Shown: in pieces, positions 44,364-52,860 of the stretch
Layout of the letters: each line of letters begins with the position of its first letter
How positions within the stretch are numbered: position 1 is the first letter of the stretch
Origin: an uncultured Desulfobacterales bacterium
Lineage (GTDB): Bacteria > Desulfobacterota > Desulfobacteria > Desulfobacterales > UBA11574
Length of the DNA: 55,515 nt
Direction: 5' to 3'
NCBI GenBank assembly: GCA_937998305.1
Contig: CALLDL010000060.1
Location: 1-55,515 of the forward strand
Notes under the pieces: generated by a model
Told to the model about the DNA's origin: nothing
Database searches by the model: none
Seen by the model: only the letters and a program-made list of their open reading frames with translations
Translations under genes and position numbers: made by a program

Positions 44364-46049
44364 CTATACCAAAAGCATTTCTGTAGCGGCGGCACCCGCC
44401 GGAATCATCGGGTAAACACATTCTTCTTTTTCTACCACAAAATCCATTATTACAGCCTTCTTGGAGAAAAGGCCTTCTTTCAGCAAAGGTTCAACTTCCT
44501 CGGGCTTGGTGGCTCTCAATCCCACGGCTCCATAGGCTTCAGCCAGCTTTACGAAATCGGGGGCATGTTCCATGCAGGTGGAGGCATACCGCTTATCGAA
44601 AAACAGCTGCTGCCATTGCCTGACCATGCCAAGATACCCGTTATTCAGGATCACCACTTTGATCGGAAGATTACATTGTGCTACCGTGGCCATTTCCTGG
44701 ATATTCATCTGAATACTTCCGTCACCGGCAATATCAACCACAAGCTTGTCCGGGCAGGCGAGCTGTGCGCCGATGGCGGCCGGAAGGCCAAACCCCATGC
44801 AGCCCAAACCGCCCGATGTAATAAAATGATTGGGTCGATCATAGTGATAATATTGAGCCGCCCACATCTGATTTTGACCGACCTCGGTGGTTATTATGGC
44901 GTCGCCTTTGGTGAGCTCGTACAGTTTCTCCACCACAAATTGCGGCTTGATCACATCTTTCTGCTCATAGGCCAAGGGTTTTGTGCTTTGCCAGTGCTCG
45001 ATTTGATCGAACCATTGTTTTCGCGTTTTCTTGAGATCGCCAAGGTCTTCCTTGTCCAGCAGCTTGTTCAGATGAGCGAGGGTGACTTTGCAATCCCCCA
45101 CAATCGGCACCGTGACAGGAATATTCTTTCGGATGGACGTTGGATCAATATCAATATGTATGATCTTGGCATTGGGCGCAAAGGCATCGATCCGGCCGGT
45201 AACACGGTCATCAAAACGAACACCGATGCCGAACAAGAGGTCGCATTCACCAATGGACATGTTGGACCGATAGGTGCCGTGCATGCCCACCATGCCCAGC
45301 CACAATGGATCTGAGCCCGGAAACCCACCGAGACCCATCAGGGACGTGGTTAACGGAATTTGGGTTTTTCGCGCAAGCTCCGTAAGCTCATTTGCAGCCC
45401 TTGACAGTATCACGCCGCCGCCGGCAAAAATAATCGGTTTTTTGGCTTTTTTAATCATCTTAACAACCTGATGCAATTGTTTTACGTTGGGGCTGTAGGT
45501 CGGGCTGTAAGACTTGAGCTTCACTTTTTCCAGTGGTTTGTAGTCGATTTGGTTGACCGAAACATCTTTTGGGATATCCACCAAAACAGGTCCCGGCCGG
45601 CCGGAGCTGGCGAGGTAAAACGCTTCCTTGATAATCTTGGCAAGATCCTCGGTGCGTTTAACCAGGTAGTTGTGTTTCGTGATGGGTCGGGTTATCCCCA
45701 CGGTGTCGACTTCCTGGAACGCGTCGTTTCCGATAAGATGCGTGGGAACCTGCCCGGTAAATATGACAACGGGTATGGAATCCATATAGGCGGATGCAAT
45801 ACCGGTGACGGTGTTGGTCGCGCCGGGACCGGATGTGACAAGACAGACGCCCACACGGTTGCCGGCCCGGGCATACCCGTCAGCCGCATGAACCGCACAC
45901 GCCTCCTGGCGAACCAAGACATGCCGGATATCTGTTCTTTCCATCTCATCATAGATGTCGATGACCACACCGCCCGGATATCCAAAAATAATCTCAACAC
46001 CTTCCTCCTTTAAAACCTTCATCATAATTTGTGCGCCTGTGAGCTTCAT
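44364..46049 (-). CDS. ilvB: Acetolactate synthase catalytic subunit
   Basis: A 561-residue thiamine diphosphate enzyme. The catalytic Glu lies in [19 protein letters not shown], and the TPP-binding motif is [16 protein letters not shown] to [16 protein letters not shown]. It forms acetolactate or acetohydroxybutyrate, the first shared step of Val and Ile synthesis. AAGGAAGGAAG precedes the ATG. It is 397 bp downstream of ilvD, a gap with two strong hairpins, so its expression relative to ilvD may be set in that gap. Confidence 0.96.
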   Translation of the reverse strand: MKLTGAQIMMKVLKEEGVEIIFGYPGGVVIDIYDEMERTDIRHVLVRQEACAVHAADGYARAGNRVGVCLVTSGPGATNTVTGIASAYMDSIPVVIFTGQVPTHLIGNDAFQEVDTVGITRPITKHNYLVKRTEDLAKIIKEAFYLASSGRPGPVLVDIPKDVSVNQIDYKPLEKVKLKSYSPTYSPNVKQLHQVVKMIKKAKKPIIFAGGGVILSRAANELTELARKTQIPLTTSLMGLGGFPGSDPLWLGMVGMHGTYRSNMSIGECDLLFGIGVRFDDRVTGRIDAFAPNAKIIHIDIDPTSIRKNIPVTVPIVGDCKVTLAHLNKLLDKEDLGDLKKTRKQWFDQIEHWQSTKPLAYEQKDVIKPQFVVEKLYELTKGDAIITTEVGQNQMWAAQYYHYDRPNHFITSGGLGCMGFGLPAAIGAQLACPDKLVVDIAGDGSIQMNIQEMATVAQCNLPIKVVILNNGYLGMVRQWQQLFFDKRYASTCMEHAPDFVKLAEAYGAVGLRATKPEEVEPLLKEGLFSKKAVIMDFVVEKEECVYPMIPAGAAATEMLLV

Positions 46050-46209
46050 GTTTCTTCCTTCCTTCCTTATTTCTTATGTTGTTTATTTATATATAAACTA
46101 TCAGCTATGCTGTTCGTTATAGCTTTGTTAGGCAGGTATGTAAAAGTATATCTTCACCGCCCATTCGCTCCGCTCATTAGAGCCGAAGAGAACACAGAGG
46201 TTAGTTATT

Positions 46210-46334
46210 TTATTGTTTTCCGTTGAGAGGACGGAAAACAATAAGAAACATGCCTTGCGGGCTTTTAGAACCCAAAAAATATCGCGTAGCGATTGATTTT
46301 TTTCTTTTGCCGTCCTCTCAACGGCAAAAGAAAA
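46210..46334. repeat. Twin 14-bp hairpins in the ilvD-ilvB spacer
   Basis: Hairpin 1: TTATTGTTTTCCGT (46210-46223), loop TGAGAGG, ACGGAAAACAATAA (46231-46244). Hairpin 2: TTTTCTTTTGCCGT (46300-46313), loop CCTCTCA, ACGGCAAAAGAAAA (46321-46334). Both stems are perfect, and the loops are complementary to each other. They are inverted versions of one hairpin with four stem positions changed, each compensated on the other arm. The rest of the 397-bp gap has ATGAAATTC / GAATTTCAT near 46374-46412 and no ORF. Confidence 0.75.
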
Positions 46335-46446
46335 GTATCTTTTCTTAGCGTCCTCCTCGCCTCTGCCTGCCCTATGAAATTCATGTCAATGAGGAGCGAA
46401 GCGAATTTCATTGGGGCGGTGAAAAATTTTCAGTTAAAGAACTTAT

Positions 46447-48117
46447 TTATCTGACCACCGCTCCTTTGCTGGCAGATGAGACCATTTTTGCATACCGGGC
46501 CATGTACCCGTGGGTGATTTTGGGCGGCGGGGGAGACCATTTGGACAACCGGTCCTGGATTTCGCTGTCCGGCACTTTGAGCGTTAATGTTTTGGCCGGA
46601 ATATCGATGGCAATCAAATCACCGTCCTTAACGATGGCAATGGGCCCTTTTTGCATGGCCTCCGGTGAAATATGCCCGATGGCCGCGCCCCGGGTTCCGC
46701 CTGAAAAACGGCCGTCCGTGAGCAGTGCCACGTGGGCGTCCAGTTTCATACCGGCGATGGCCGATGTCGGTGTCAGCATTTCCCGCATGCCAGGACCGCC
46801 CATGGGCCCTTCATACCGAACCACGATAACATCGCCTTTTTTTATTTTCCCGCCCATAATGGCCTCGCCGGCTTCTTCCTCGGAATCAAACACACGGGCC
46901 GGGCCTTCATGACGCAGCATTTCATCCAAAACAGCAGATTGCTTTACAACACCGCCTTCAGGGGCAAGATTTCCGAAAAGAACCGCAAGTCCGCCCTCCT
47001 CATGGTAAGGGTTTGTGGTTGATCGGATGACGGTGTTGTCCATGACGCTCGAGTTTTTTATATTCTCTTCCACGGTTTTGCCGGTGACGGTGAGACAGTC
47101 TGTTTTAATGCGGCCGGTGCCGGACAGTTCTTTCATAAGGGCCTGAATGCCGCCTGCCCGGTTCAGGTCTTCAAGGTGGTGCGATCCGCCGGGACTCAAC
47201 GAGCACAGATGCGGCGTGGCTTTGCTGATCTCGTTGATCTGATCGAGATCGATGGTAACGTTGGCTTCCCTTGCCAGGGCAGGGAGGTGAAGCACGGTAT
47301 TGGTGGAGCATCCAAGGGCCATATCCACCACCAAGGCATTGTGAAACGCCTGTTCGGTCATAATTTTTGACGGTGTTATATCTTTTTCCAAAAGATCGAG
47401 GATTTTCATGCCCGCTTCTTTGGCCAGGCGGATACGGGCTGACATTACAGCAGGGATGGTGCCGTTGCCGGGCAATCCCATGCCCACGGCTTCGGTCAGA
47501 CAGTTCATGGAATTTGCAGTGAACATGCCGGCACAGGATCCGCAGGTGGGACAGGCAGCATCTTCAATCTGGCAAAGCTGATCTTCGGTCATATCGCCCG
47601 AAAGCACGGCACCCACGGATTCAAACACCGTAATCAGATCGATTTTGTCATCGCCGGTCTTTTCAGGATGTTTACCGGCCAGCATGGGTCCGCCGCTGAT
47701 GACGATGGCCGGCAAATCGAGACGGGCGGCGGCCATCAACATTCCCGGAATAATTTTGTCGCAGTTGGGAACCATAACCATGGCATCAAATGCATGGGCT
47801 GTTGCCATGACTTCGATGGAGTCGGCGATCAGCTCCCGGCTTGCCAAAGAATATTTCATGCCCACATGATTCATGGCAATGCCGTCGCAAACCCCGATAA
47901 CGCCGAATTCAATGGGTGTCCCACCCGCCATGTAAACACCTGCCTTGACCGCTTCCACGATCTTGTCCAGGTGAACGTGCCCGGGGATGATGGCATTGAC
48001 GGAATTGGCAATGCCGATGAGCGGTTGTTTGATTTCTTCATCCGTGTATCCCATGGCTTTAAAGAGGGATCGGTGGGGTGCCCGTTCCACCCCTTTTTTT
48101 ACCAGGTCGCTTTTCAT
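46447..48117 (-). CDS. ilvD: Dihydroxy-acid dehydratase
   Basis: A 556-residue Fe-S enzyme. Cluster cysteines are visible in [19 protein letters not shown] and [20 protein letters not shown], and the C-terminal half has [20 protein letters not shown]. It dehydrates dihydroxy acids to 2-oxoacids in the Ile, Val and Leu routes. GAGGAGA lies 9 bp before the ATG. It is the first structural gene after the leader peptide and attenuator, so the whole ilv-cimA-leu set is probably under branched-chain control. Confidence 0.96.
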   Translation of the reverse strand: MKSDLVKKGVERAPHRSLFKAMGYTDEEIKQPLIGIANSVNAIIPGHVHLDKIVEAVKAGVYMAGGTPIEFGVIGVCDGIAMNHVGMKYSLASRELIADSIEVMATAHAFDAMVMVPNCDKIIPGMLMAAARLDLPAIVISGGPMLAGKHPEKTGDDKIDLITVFESVGAVLSGDMTEDQLCQIEDAACPTCGSCAGMFTANSMNCLTEAVGMGLPGNGTIPAVMSARIRLAKEAGMKILDLLEKDITPSKIMTEQAFHNALVVDMALGCSTNTVLHLPALAREANVTIDLDQINEISKATPHLCSLSPGGSHHLEDLNRAGGIQALMKELSGTGRIKTDCLTVTGKTVEENIKNSSVMDNTVIRSTTNPYHEEGGLAVLFGNLAPEGGVVKQSAVLDEMLRHEGPARVFDSEEEAGEAIMGGKIKKGDVIVVRYEGPMGGPGMREMLTPTSAIAGMKLDAHVALLTDGRFSGGTRGAAIGHISPEAMQKGPIAIVKDGDLIAIDIPAKTLTLKVPDSEIQDRLSKWSPPPPKITHGYMARYAKMVSSASKGAVVR

Positions 48118-48132
48118 AGGCTCTGTCTCCTC

Positions 48133-48217
48133 AAAAAAAAACCGTTATCAGCTTTTTTGGGCTGATAACGGTTTTTGTTTTTTTTGGCTTTGTTAGAAAT
48201 TCAGGCCATTATCAACC
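48133..48217 (-). terminator. Transcription attenuator of the ilv operon
   Basis: On the minus strand AACCGTTATCAGC (48173-48161) pairs perfectly with GCTGATAACGGTT (48152-48140) and is followed by a T-run (48139-48133): a strong terminator just before the ilvD ribosome-binding site. GGTTGATAATGG (48217-48206), which includes the leader-peptide stop codon, can pair over 12 bp (two G-U) with CCGTTATCAGCC of the terminator's first arm (48171-48160), forming an antiterminator. A ribosome at the leader stop would block the antiterminator; one stalled earlier would free it. Confidence 0.85.
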
Positions 48218-48301
48218 CCTTGCCTCGCAGCAGATGCGTACATCTACGACGAGGAGAATAATAAGGCTAATAAGGATGTTAATGACTAAAATATTTTTCA
48301 T
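48212..48301 (-). CDS. ilvL: Branched-chain leader peptide
   Basis: A 29-codon frame with ATG at 48301 and TGA at 48214-48212, preceded by AGGA. The product starts MKNILVINILISLIILLV; Ile, Leu and Val make up 16 of 29 residues. It lies between a sigma70-type promoter and the attenuator before ilvD. Its codons 16-26 can also form a pause hairpin (CTCGTCGTAGATG / CATCTGCTGCGAG, one mismatch and two G-U pairs). It is a control peptide read by the ribosome during Ile, Leu or Val shortage; the peptide itself need not have a function. Confidence 0.88.
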   Translation of the reverse strand: MKNILVINILISLIILLVVDVRICCEARG

Positions 48302-48331
48302 AATGTCCTGCATATATAATTAAGAAACTTC

Positions 48332-48360
48332 TATCTAACTGTACTTATGTGCATTGTCAA
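48332..48360 (-). promoter_or_regulatory. Sigma70-type promoter of the ilv operon
   Basis: On the minus strand TTGACA (48360-48355) and TAGATA (48337-48332) are separated by 17 bp. The start point near 48325 lies about 24 bp before the leader peptide ATG. Confidence 0.75.
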
Positions 48361-48552
48361 GCTTTTTCTTCAAATTTGAATTCCCCGCTGATTCCAGCGC
48401 TGGATGAATTCAAATAAATGATAAGATCCTTTCGAAAGCGAGAGTGCGGTAAAAATTCCAAAGTACCCCGAAGCTTGTTGGAGCACAGCGGAAATCCCGA
48501 TTCTTTTCCAAAATCTTGATCATCACTCCTGAGACAGACAGACGCATTTTTT

Positions 48553-48659
48553 TGCACAGAAAACTGTGCATCAATGCACAGAAAAATGTGCATATGACAA
48601 TCCTCTAAAAATCAAATACGCAAAATATCAATGGGTTAGGTTTTGGTACGCCTGTTGCA
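48553..48659 (+). promoter_or_regulatory. Sigma54 promoter with tandem upstream operators
   Basis: TGGTACG-CCTG-TTGCA at 48644-48659 fits the sigma54 -24/-12 consensus with GG and GC 12 bp apart. Two palindromes lie 50-90 bp upstream: TGCACAG-AAAA-CTGTGCA (48553-48570) and TGCACA-GAAAAA-TGTGCA (48575-48592), 22 bp centre to centre, as expected for an enhancer-binding protein. No recognisable gene follows on the + strand for 700 bp, so the promoter appears orphaned or drives a non-coding RNA. Confidence 0.6.
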
Positions 48660-49332
48660 CTTATAAGAGTGGTTAAGGGTCCCCGGTTAAATCCGCTTCG
48701 CTCCTTTTCTTCGAAAAATTTAACTTGGCCCCGATGACGGGATTTACGTTTCACTCCAACAAGCAGGGATCTGGGGCTAGGGGTTGGGTGTAAAGGACAG
48801 AGTAAGAGTTAGGGGTCTTGAGGTCAGGAGCTTTTGGGCACAAAGACGACAACCCGTATTTCTCACGACTTGATTCGTTCATTTGCAAGGCATTAGAGAT
48901 GAAGCTGTAGTATGTCTACCGCGAATCTCTTATAACGTAGAAAATGGGCGAATCAGGCTCGTCCGAAGGGTGAAAATTTTAACTTGTATTGAGGTTTAAC
49001 AAAAATGACAGAATGTTTTTATAAATTTATTAAAATTCTTCATGAGAAATTTGGGTTAGCACGACAATATTTTAAACTCATGTTTTAAATAGAGGTGGCC
49101 GAGGTGTAAAAAGCCCTGCGGGACATTTATGAATTTTATTACAAAATTGTATTTTCTCTTTCGAGTGTTATGCGTCATTTCGTAGACGGATAACACGCTC
49201 TAGCACTTTTTGGGTTTTTAATATAACATCTCGAATTTAAATTAAATTTATGATATAAGAATATAATCTGTCTCTAGTCTTACGCGTCTTTGAAAGACGC
49301 GTTTGTCAAAATATTTAGGTCGCATAATACTA
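48660..49332. other. Gene-free stretch with a nested-palindrome repeat
   Basis: No convincing gene is seen. 48865-48962 is a nested palindrome (ACGACTTGATTCG with CGAATCAGGCTCGT; ATTAGAGAT with AATCTCTTAT; GCTGTAG with CTACCGC) similar in design to the rpsC-rplP repeat. 48735-48760 resembles pieces at 19997 and 42570 (GACGGGATTTACGTTTCACT). ACGCGTCTTTGAAAGACGCG (49290-49309) is a tight palindrome just before the cassette array; GAGTGTTATGCGTC pairs with GACGGATAACACGCTC near 49162-49202. Confidence 0.5.
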
Positions 49333-49359
49333 GTTAGATGTTAATGAAAAATAATGTGA

Positions 49360-49668
49360 ATGATGAATAAGCTTGCTCAAGAGTTTAAAAAAAGAAAGAT
49401 ACGGCAGTGGTTAATCACAGTTTTCGGGCTTGGATGGTTTGTGGTTCTTTGTAGCTTGGTGATTTGGTCAGGGATACAAGTTAAGGAGCAAGGGGGATTG
49501 GCTCCTACACCAATTGGATATGTCTTAACGATAGTATTTGCCATCCTATTTATTCCCCCTATTTTGTTTCTAACCCATAAAAATTGGAGGTGCCCTTCAT
49601 GTGGGGTAGTTCTTGGACGATCAATAAATCCAAAAGTATGTCCAGGCTGCGGTCAAGCGTTGTCGTAG
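49360..49668 (+). CDS. Zinc-ribbon membrane protein (cassette A)
   Basis: A 102-residue protein with two membrane helices (LITVFGLGWFVVLCSLVIW; YVLTIVFAILFIPPILFL) and a C-terminal zinc ribbon (CPSCGVVLGRSINPKVCPGC). No ribosome-binding site is apparent before the ATG pair at 49360. It fills a 414-bp cassette bounded by GTTAGAT at 49333 and the attC at 49679. Function unknown; small membrane proteins with ribbons are common cassette cargo. Confidence 0.65.
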   Translation: MMNKLAQEFKKRKIRQWLITVFGLGWFVVLCSLVIWSGIQVKEQGGLAPTPIGYVLTIVFAILFIPPILFLTHKNWRCPSCGVVLGRSINPKVCPGCGQALS

Positions 49669-49678
49669 ACGTGACTAC

Positions 49679-49753
49679 ATCTAACAAAGCAATTCAACGA
49701 GGACGCAAATTCCGCTGGCGCTCCATTTGCGCCTGTTAATTGAGCCGTTCTGC
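49679..49753 (+). repeat. attC site of cassette A
   Basis: ATCTAAC (49679-49685) to GTTCTGC (49747-49753), 75 bp. The arms CAATTCAACGAGGACGCAAAT and ATTTGCGCCTGTTAATTG pair with single unpaired bases on one side, the hallmark of attC folding. ATCTAAC is the exact complement of GTTAGAT at the start of the cassette (49333). Confidence 0.8.
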
Positions 49754-49771
49754 TTCATGGAGGTGATTGTT

Positions 49772-50464
49772 GTGCAAATATTTTTTCCCTTAAAATACCT
49801 TAAAATCTTTCTGTCAATACTGATATTGCTTATTGGGATATCCGGAAATGTTGCTTTCAGTGCTGATTTCCTCAGGCATGATCATGACATTCTTGGGAAA
49901 ATTGTAGATTTTGATACGAGGAAACCCATTGCCGGTGTCGTCGTCTCGGCTATGTGGTTTACTTGGCCTGTTAGTTTATCCATTGAGCCTAAAATGAAAT
50001 ATTACGATTATTTTGAAACGCTAACCAACAAGGAAGGTAATTTCAGAATACCGGGAAAAGGTTTGAATATCATTAGGGATATGCCCCCACCGAAAATAGC
50101 GATTTTCAAGGCCGGTTATTCCATTTTGCATTTGCAGGACTTGGGTGCAAATTTCAAGCAAGACCACCCGCTGAGCGGTAAAGTAAAATGGATAGAAGGC
50201 AAACCGATCATTCCTTATAAAAGAAAATCATTAGAAAAAAGAAAAAGTTACCTCCGGACGCATCCACGGGTGCCGTTTAAGAAAATGGAGTATGTGATTG
50301 TTTCACAAGAAAAAACTCGGCAATTCATAGAGGAGCTTAGAAGGGAATATAAGGCAGTTGGCATGACGCCAACTCAACTAAATGATCAGCAATATTTGCG
50401 GTATAAGAATGGAGGTGTTTTCCCTTCTGAAGAAACATCGGTAAAACGGAAATCATCTGAGTGA
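49772..50464 (+). CDS. Exported protein with a carboxypeptidase-regulatory-like domain (cassette B)
   Basis: A 230-residue protein. GTG 49772 is the best start: GGAGGT (49759-49764) is 7 bp upstream; an ATG at 49757 overlaps that site. The N-terminus is a signal peptide (LKIFLSILILLIGISGNVAF, cleavage likely at SA-D). The mature part starts HDILGKIVDFDTRKPIAGVV and has TNKEGNFRIPG, a beta-sandwich carboxypeptidase-regulatory-like fold, then a basic C-terminal region. It is probably periplasmic or on the cell surface. Role unknown. Confidence 0.65.
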   Translation: MQIFFPLKYLKIFLSILILLIGISGNVAFSADFLRHDHDILGKIVDFDTRKPIAGVVVSAMWFTWPVSLSIEPKMKYYDYFETLTNKEGNFRIPGKGLNIIRDMPPPKIAIFKAGYSILHLQDLGANFKQDHPLSGKVKWIEGKPIIPYKRKSLEKRKSYLRTHPRVPFKKMEYVIVSQEKTRQFIEELRREYKAVGMTPTQLNDQQYLRYKNGGVFPSEETSVKRKSSE

Positions 50465-50503
50465 CAGGGGAATAGCGGTATTTTTCTGTTATGAAAAATC
50501 AGA

Positions 50504-50577
50504 GCATAACCATAGGATTCACTCGGATGTGAGTGCTGTTGGCGCTTCACTCACACCGGTAATTCTAGTCGTTATGT
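50504..50577 (+). repeat. attC site of cassette B
   Basis: GCATAAC (50504-50510) to GTTATGT (50571-50577), 74 bp. TTCACTCGGATGTGAGTG pairs with CACTCACACCGGTAATT with a few unpaired bases, as attC arms do. GCATAAC matches the cassette-start box GTTCTGC (49747) at 6 of 7 complementary positions. Confidence 0.75.
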
Positions 50578-50603
50578 TGCGCAAGACGGGAAAGTTCTGA
50601 ACC

Positions 50604-51266
50604 ATGGTCGAAGAATCAGGGCAACAAGAACCACTTGCCGAACATGTATACGATAAGCGGGTCAAGGAATACGGATGGGTTGGTCCAGAGGTTGCGTTCG
50701 GCCTAGCGTATGAGTATACGAGTCCTGGCCAAACCATACTCGACGTAGGTATTGGGACGGGGCTTGGATCCGTTTTGTTTCAAAGGGCAGGTATGGTTGT
50801 CTATGGGCTGGATAACTCCGATGCAATGCTGGATATTTGTCGAAGGAAGGGGTTCGCGTCGGATCTTCAGTTACATGATATGAACAAGTTGCCGTATCCC
50901 TACGATGAGGAGTCTCTTGATCACGCCGTATGCATTGGGGCACTCCAGTACTTCGAGAATATCCAGCCAGTAATCGAAGAGTTGGCCCGAATCATTCGGG
51001 AAAGTGGGATATTCGTGTTCACCGTTCTGGACCGAAGCCCCTCCGAGAGCGCGGCAATGGTTTTGGGGCCCGAAATTACCGACTCGGGTTCTACGGATAC
51101 GATATACCGACATAGCACAGCACAGATCAGCGAATATCTTCAGGTCTGCGGTTTTGAGTCGGTCAAGTCTCTTGAGTTCAACATGTTCATGGATCGAGAG
51201 CAGAGGCGTAAGTCTCCTGTAAAGACCTACGTGGCTATGAAGCGCAGCATAACCCATAAGGATTGA
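50604..51266 (+). CDS. Class I SAM-dependent methyltransferase (cassette C)
   Basis: A 220-residue protein with motif I ILDVGIGTGLGSVLFQRAG, motif II at VYGLDNSDAMLDICRRKG, and LDHAVCIGALQYFENIQPVI in the post-I region, the Methyltransf_11/25 type. The substrate is unknown. Its base composition is visibly more GC-rich than the next cassette gene (51397-52068), as expected for cassettes of different origin. The stop codon lies inside the start of the attC-like stretch. Confidence 0.85.
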   Translation: MVEESGQQEPLAEHVYDKRVKEYGWVGPEVAFGLAYEYTSPGQTILDVGIGTGLGSVLFQRAGMVVYGLDNSDAMLDICRRKGFASDLQLHDMNKLPYPYDEESLDHAVCIGALQYFENIQPVIEELARIIRESGIFVFTVLDRSPSESAAMVLGPEITDSGSTDTIYRHSTAQISEYLQVCGFESVKSLEFNMFMDREQRRKSPVKTYVAMKRSITHKD

Positions 51267-51362
51267 CACGACCTGAAAGGTCGTTTTCAATCTATTGTTC
51301 AAGAAGGTCGGTTTTGTGACGCAACGGTCCAGGTGGCGCAGCTGAAGCCCCAGACGTTATTT
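51247..51362 (+). repeat. attC-like site of cassette C (degenerate)
   Basis: GCATAAC (51247-51253) to GTTATTT (51356-51362). GCATAAC matches the cassette-start box GTTATGT (50571) at 6 of 7 complementary positions. The right half (GCGCAGCTGAAGCCCCAGAC) has the look of an attC right arm, but its left partner is poor; a separate hairpin ACGACC-TGAA-AGGTCGT lies at 51268-51284. Lower confidence than the others. Confidence 0.5.
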
Positions 51363-51396
51363 AGGTTTCGGAACACAACATTTATTAAAGGTTAAT

Positions 51397-52068
51397 TTGT
51401 ATTCAAGAAGGATGACACTTATTGTAATTATCAGCGTTATCGCTTCCTTTTCTATTAGGACGTTCGGTACAATTTTTCCTCAGATATTTAAGAATATTCT
51501 TATAGTTAAAGCAACAATTCTGATTAATGCTTTATTCATATTGTCCCATCTTCTTTTCTGGCTGGTCTTTTACTGGGAATACATATCTACTGAGAAAGTC
51601 ACACTAAAAAAGACTTGCATACTTGCCATAATTGGATCTTTCGCCGTATCCGCTAATTACATGAAAAAACTCCCATTTGTATTTGGTATGAACATTCATT
51701 TTCCACTATTTCTTATGATTCCATATTTTGAAGCTGTTGTGCCATTAATAAGCTCTGCTTTTCATCTTATTTTTTTTGTTAGTTTCAAAAAATCACTTGA
51801 GCTTGACGAACAGCCAAGGCTAAGTAAGCCTATATTATCAATTATCATTGGAATTTCCATTTATATCTGTCTTCATTTGATTGTCCTTTTCAATTTCCTT
51901 GCAACAGATAGATTTGAATGGCTTGAACATATGCCGAAAGTTGTTGCTGTTAGCACTGTTCCATTAATTATCGTAGCTGTTTTTTCAATTCTATTTTTTT
52001 ATTATAGATTCTACTATTTCTTAGATTCAGGTTATAAAATTGAAACTGGAAATGAACGTTCATTATAA
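51397..52068 (+). CDS. Multi-spanning membrane protein (cassette D)
   Basis: A 223-residue, very hydrophobic protein with about six membrane segments (for example LIVIISVIASFSIRTFGTIF; LINALFILSHLLFWLVFYW; ILSIIIGISIYICLHLIVLF; VPLIIVAVFSILFFYYRFYY). AT-rich compared with its neighbours. TTG 51397 with AAAGG upstream is the likely start; ATG 51412 directly abuts a purine stretch. No family recognised. Confidence 0.55.
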   Translation: MYSRRMTLIVIISVIASFSIRTFGTIFPQIFKNILIVKATILINALFILSHLLFWLVFYWEYISTEKVTLKKTCILAIIGSFAVSANYMKKLPFVFGMNIHFPLFLMIPYFEAVVPLISSAFHLIFFVSFKKSLELDEQPRLSKPILSIIIGISIYICLHLIVLFNFLATDRFEWLEHMPKVVAVSTVPLIIVAVFSILFFYYRFYYFLDSGYKIETGNERSL

Positions 52069-52072
52069 AATA

Positions 52073-52152
52073 ATCCAACATGACAACCGCATCAACTCGG
52101 ACTGGCAATTCTACTGCGCTCCATTGACAGACGGTTATACGGGACGTTATAT
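52073..52152 (+). repeat. attC site of cassette D
   Basis: ATCCAAC (52073-52079) to GTTATAT (52146-52152), 80 bp. CCGCATCAACTCGGACTGGC pairs with the complement within TTGACAGACGGTTATACGGG, leaving single unpaired bases on one side only. A box AAATAAT at 52068-52074 fits the cassette-start GTTATTT (51356) at 6 of 7 positions. Confidence 0.75.
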
Positions 52153-52172
52153 TTAATAGTCCCAAATATATC

Positions 52173-52223
52173 TTGCATTTTGTTTCTAACAATGCTTACA
52201 ATGTATTACATCAAAATACATTG
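52173..52223 (+). promoter_or_regulatory. Promoter and operator of the RHH/RelE pair
   Basis: TTGCAT (52173-52178) and TACAAT (52197-52202) with an 18-bp spacer form a promoter. The palindrome CAATGTATT (52199-52207) / AATACATTG (52215-52223) overlaps the -10 box and ends at the ribosome-binding site (GGAGG), a good place for autorepression by the ribbon-helix-helix antitoxin. Confidence 0.6.
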
Positions 52224-52233
52224 GAGGTGACGT

Positions 52234-52452
52234 ATGAGCACAGCAATTTCAGTAAGAATACCAGACCAACTCGCATCAAAACTAACCGAAATTTCAAAGG
52301 AAACAGAAAGGCCAAAATCTTTTCACATCCAAAAGGCTCTGGAGGCCTATTTAACCGAACTTGCCGACATTCAGGTAGCCATTGATCGATTACACGATAC
52401 ATCTGACCCTGTTATTTCCATCGAAGATATGAGGAAAGAGCTTGAGCTATAA
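52234..52452 (+). CDS. Ribbon-helix-helix antitoxin (RelB/CopG type)
   Basis: A 72-residue protein starting AISVRIPDQLASKLTEISKE, then SFHIQKALEAYLTE, a ribbon-helix-helix DNA-binding fold, followed by an acidic tail (ISIEDMRKELEL) that would bind the toxin. TTGGAGGTGACGT provides the ribosome-binding site. It precedes and overlaps a RelE-type toxin gene by 11 bp. It likely neutralises the toxin and represses the pair through the upstream palindrome. Confidence 0.88.
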   Translation: MSTAISVRIPDQLASKLTEISKETERPKSFHIQKALEAYLTELADIQVAIDRLHDTSDPVISIEDMRKELEL

Positions 52453-52693
52453 AATTGCGTTCAAAAAGTCCGTCTCCCGAGACCTGAAGAAATTAAGCAG
52501 AGATGATGCGGAAAGAATTCTGGATAAAATAGAGCAGGATCTACCTGAAAAAGCGGATACTTTTCCTCTATTAACAGGCAAATTTGCAGGTTTGCGGAAG
52601 TTTAGAATCGGGGACTATCGAGTCATTTACACTATTATTAAAAACACGGCTCTTATTCTAAGGATTAGCCATAGGCGGGATGCCTACAGATAA
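52442..52693 (+). CDS. RelE/ParE-family toxin
   Basis: An 83-residue protein with FKKSVSRDLKKLSRDDAERI, PLLTGKFAGLRKFRIGDYRV and a C-terminal ILRISHRRDAYR, the RelE/ParE core and its basic catalytic residues. RelE toxins cut mRNA on the ribosome; ParE relatives poison gyrase, and the motifs do not fully separate them. It starts at TTG 52442 inside the antitoxin gene, so the two are translationally coupled. Ends 2 bp before the attC of its cassette. Confidence 0.88.
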   Translation: MSYKIAFKKSVSRDLKKLSRDDAERILDKIEQDLPEKADTFPLLTGKFAGLRKFRIGDYRVIYTIIKNTALILRISHRRDAYR

Positions 52694-52694
52694 A

Positions 52695-52822
52695 ATATAA
52701 CCAGTCGTTCCACTCGGACGGCGGAGATCCTCGTCCTCTTTGAAATATTTTTCTTGAGATCTATCTGTAACTTTTAAAATTATTCTGTGTAATACCCGCA
52801 GCCGGTGAACTCTTTGTTATGC
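52695..52822 (+). repeat. attC site of cassette E
   Basis: ATATAAC (52695-52701) to GTTATGC (52816-52822), 128 bp. ATATAAC is the exact complement of the cassette-start box GTTATAT (52146). GTTCCACTCGGACGGCGG pairs with the complement of CGCAGCCGGTGAACTC with single unpaired bases. The long AT-rich centre (52730-52790) is the variable terminal structure. Confidence 0.8.
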
Positions 52823-52860
52823 GGGAAAAAAGACTAAACCAAAAGGAGGTTTCAGAAAAG

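Noticed and set aside
48357-48593. A 78-codon open frame on the minus strand, with a weak FRKDL...YLN resemblance to sigma54 activators
   Set aside because: It begins inside the tandem TGCACA palindromes and ends over the ilv promoter, lacks a ribosome-binding site and has no real domain; at best a decayed fragment.
48986-49088. A 27-codon frame (MTECFYKFIKILHEKF...) in the gap before the cassette array
   Set aside because: Short, AT-rich, no homology recognised, poor ribosome-binding site spacing.
49162-49202. GTTATGC...GGATAAC hairpin considered as a further attC upstream of the array
   Set aside because: The box order is reversed (GTT first, AAC last) compared with an attC in the array's orientation, and no unit boundary follows.
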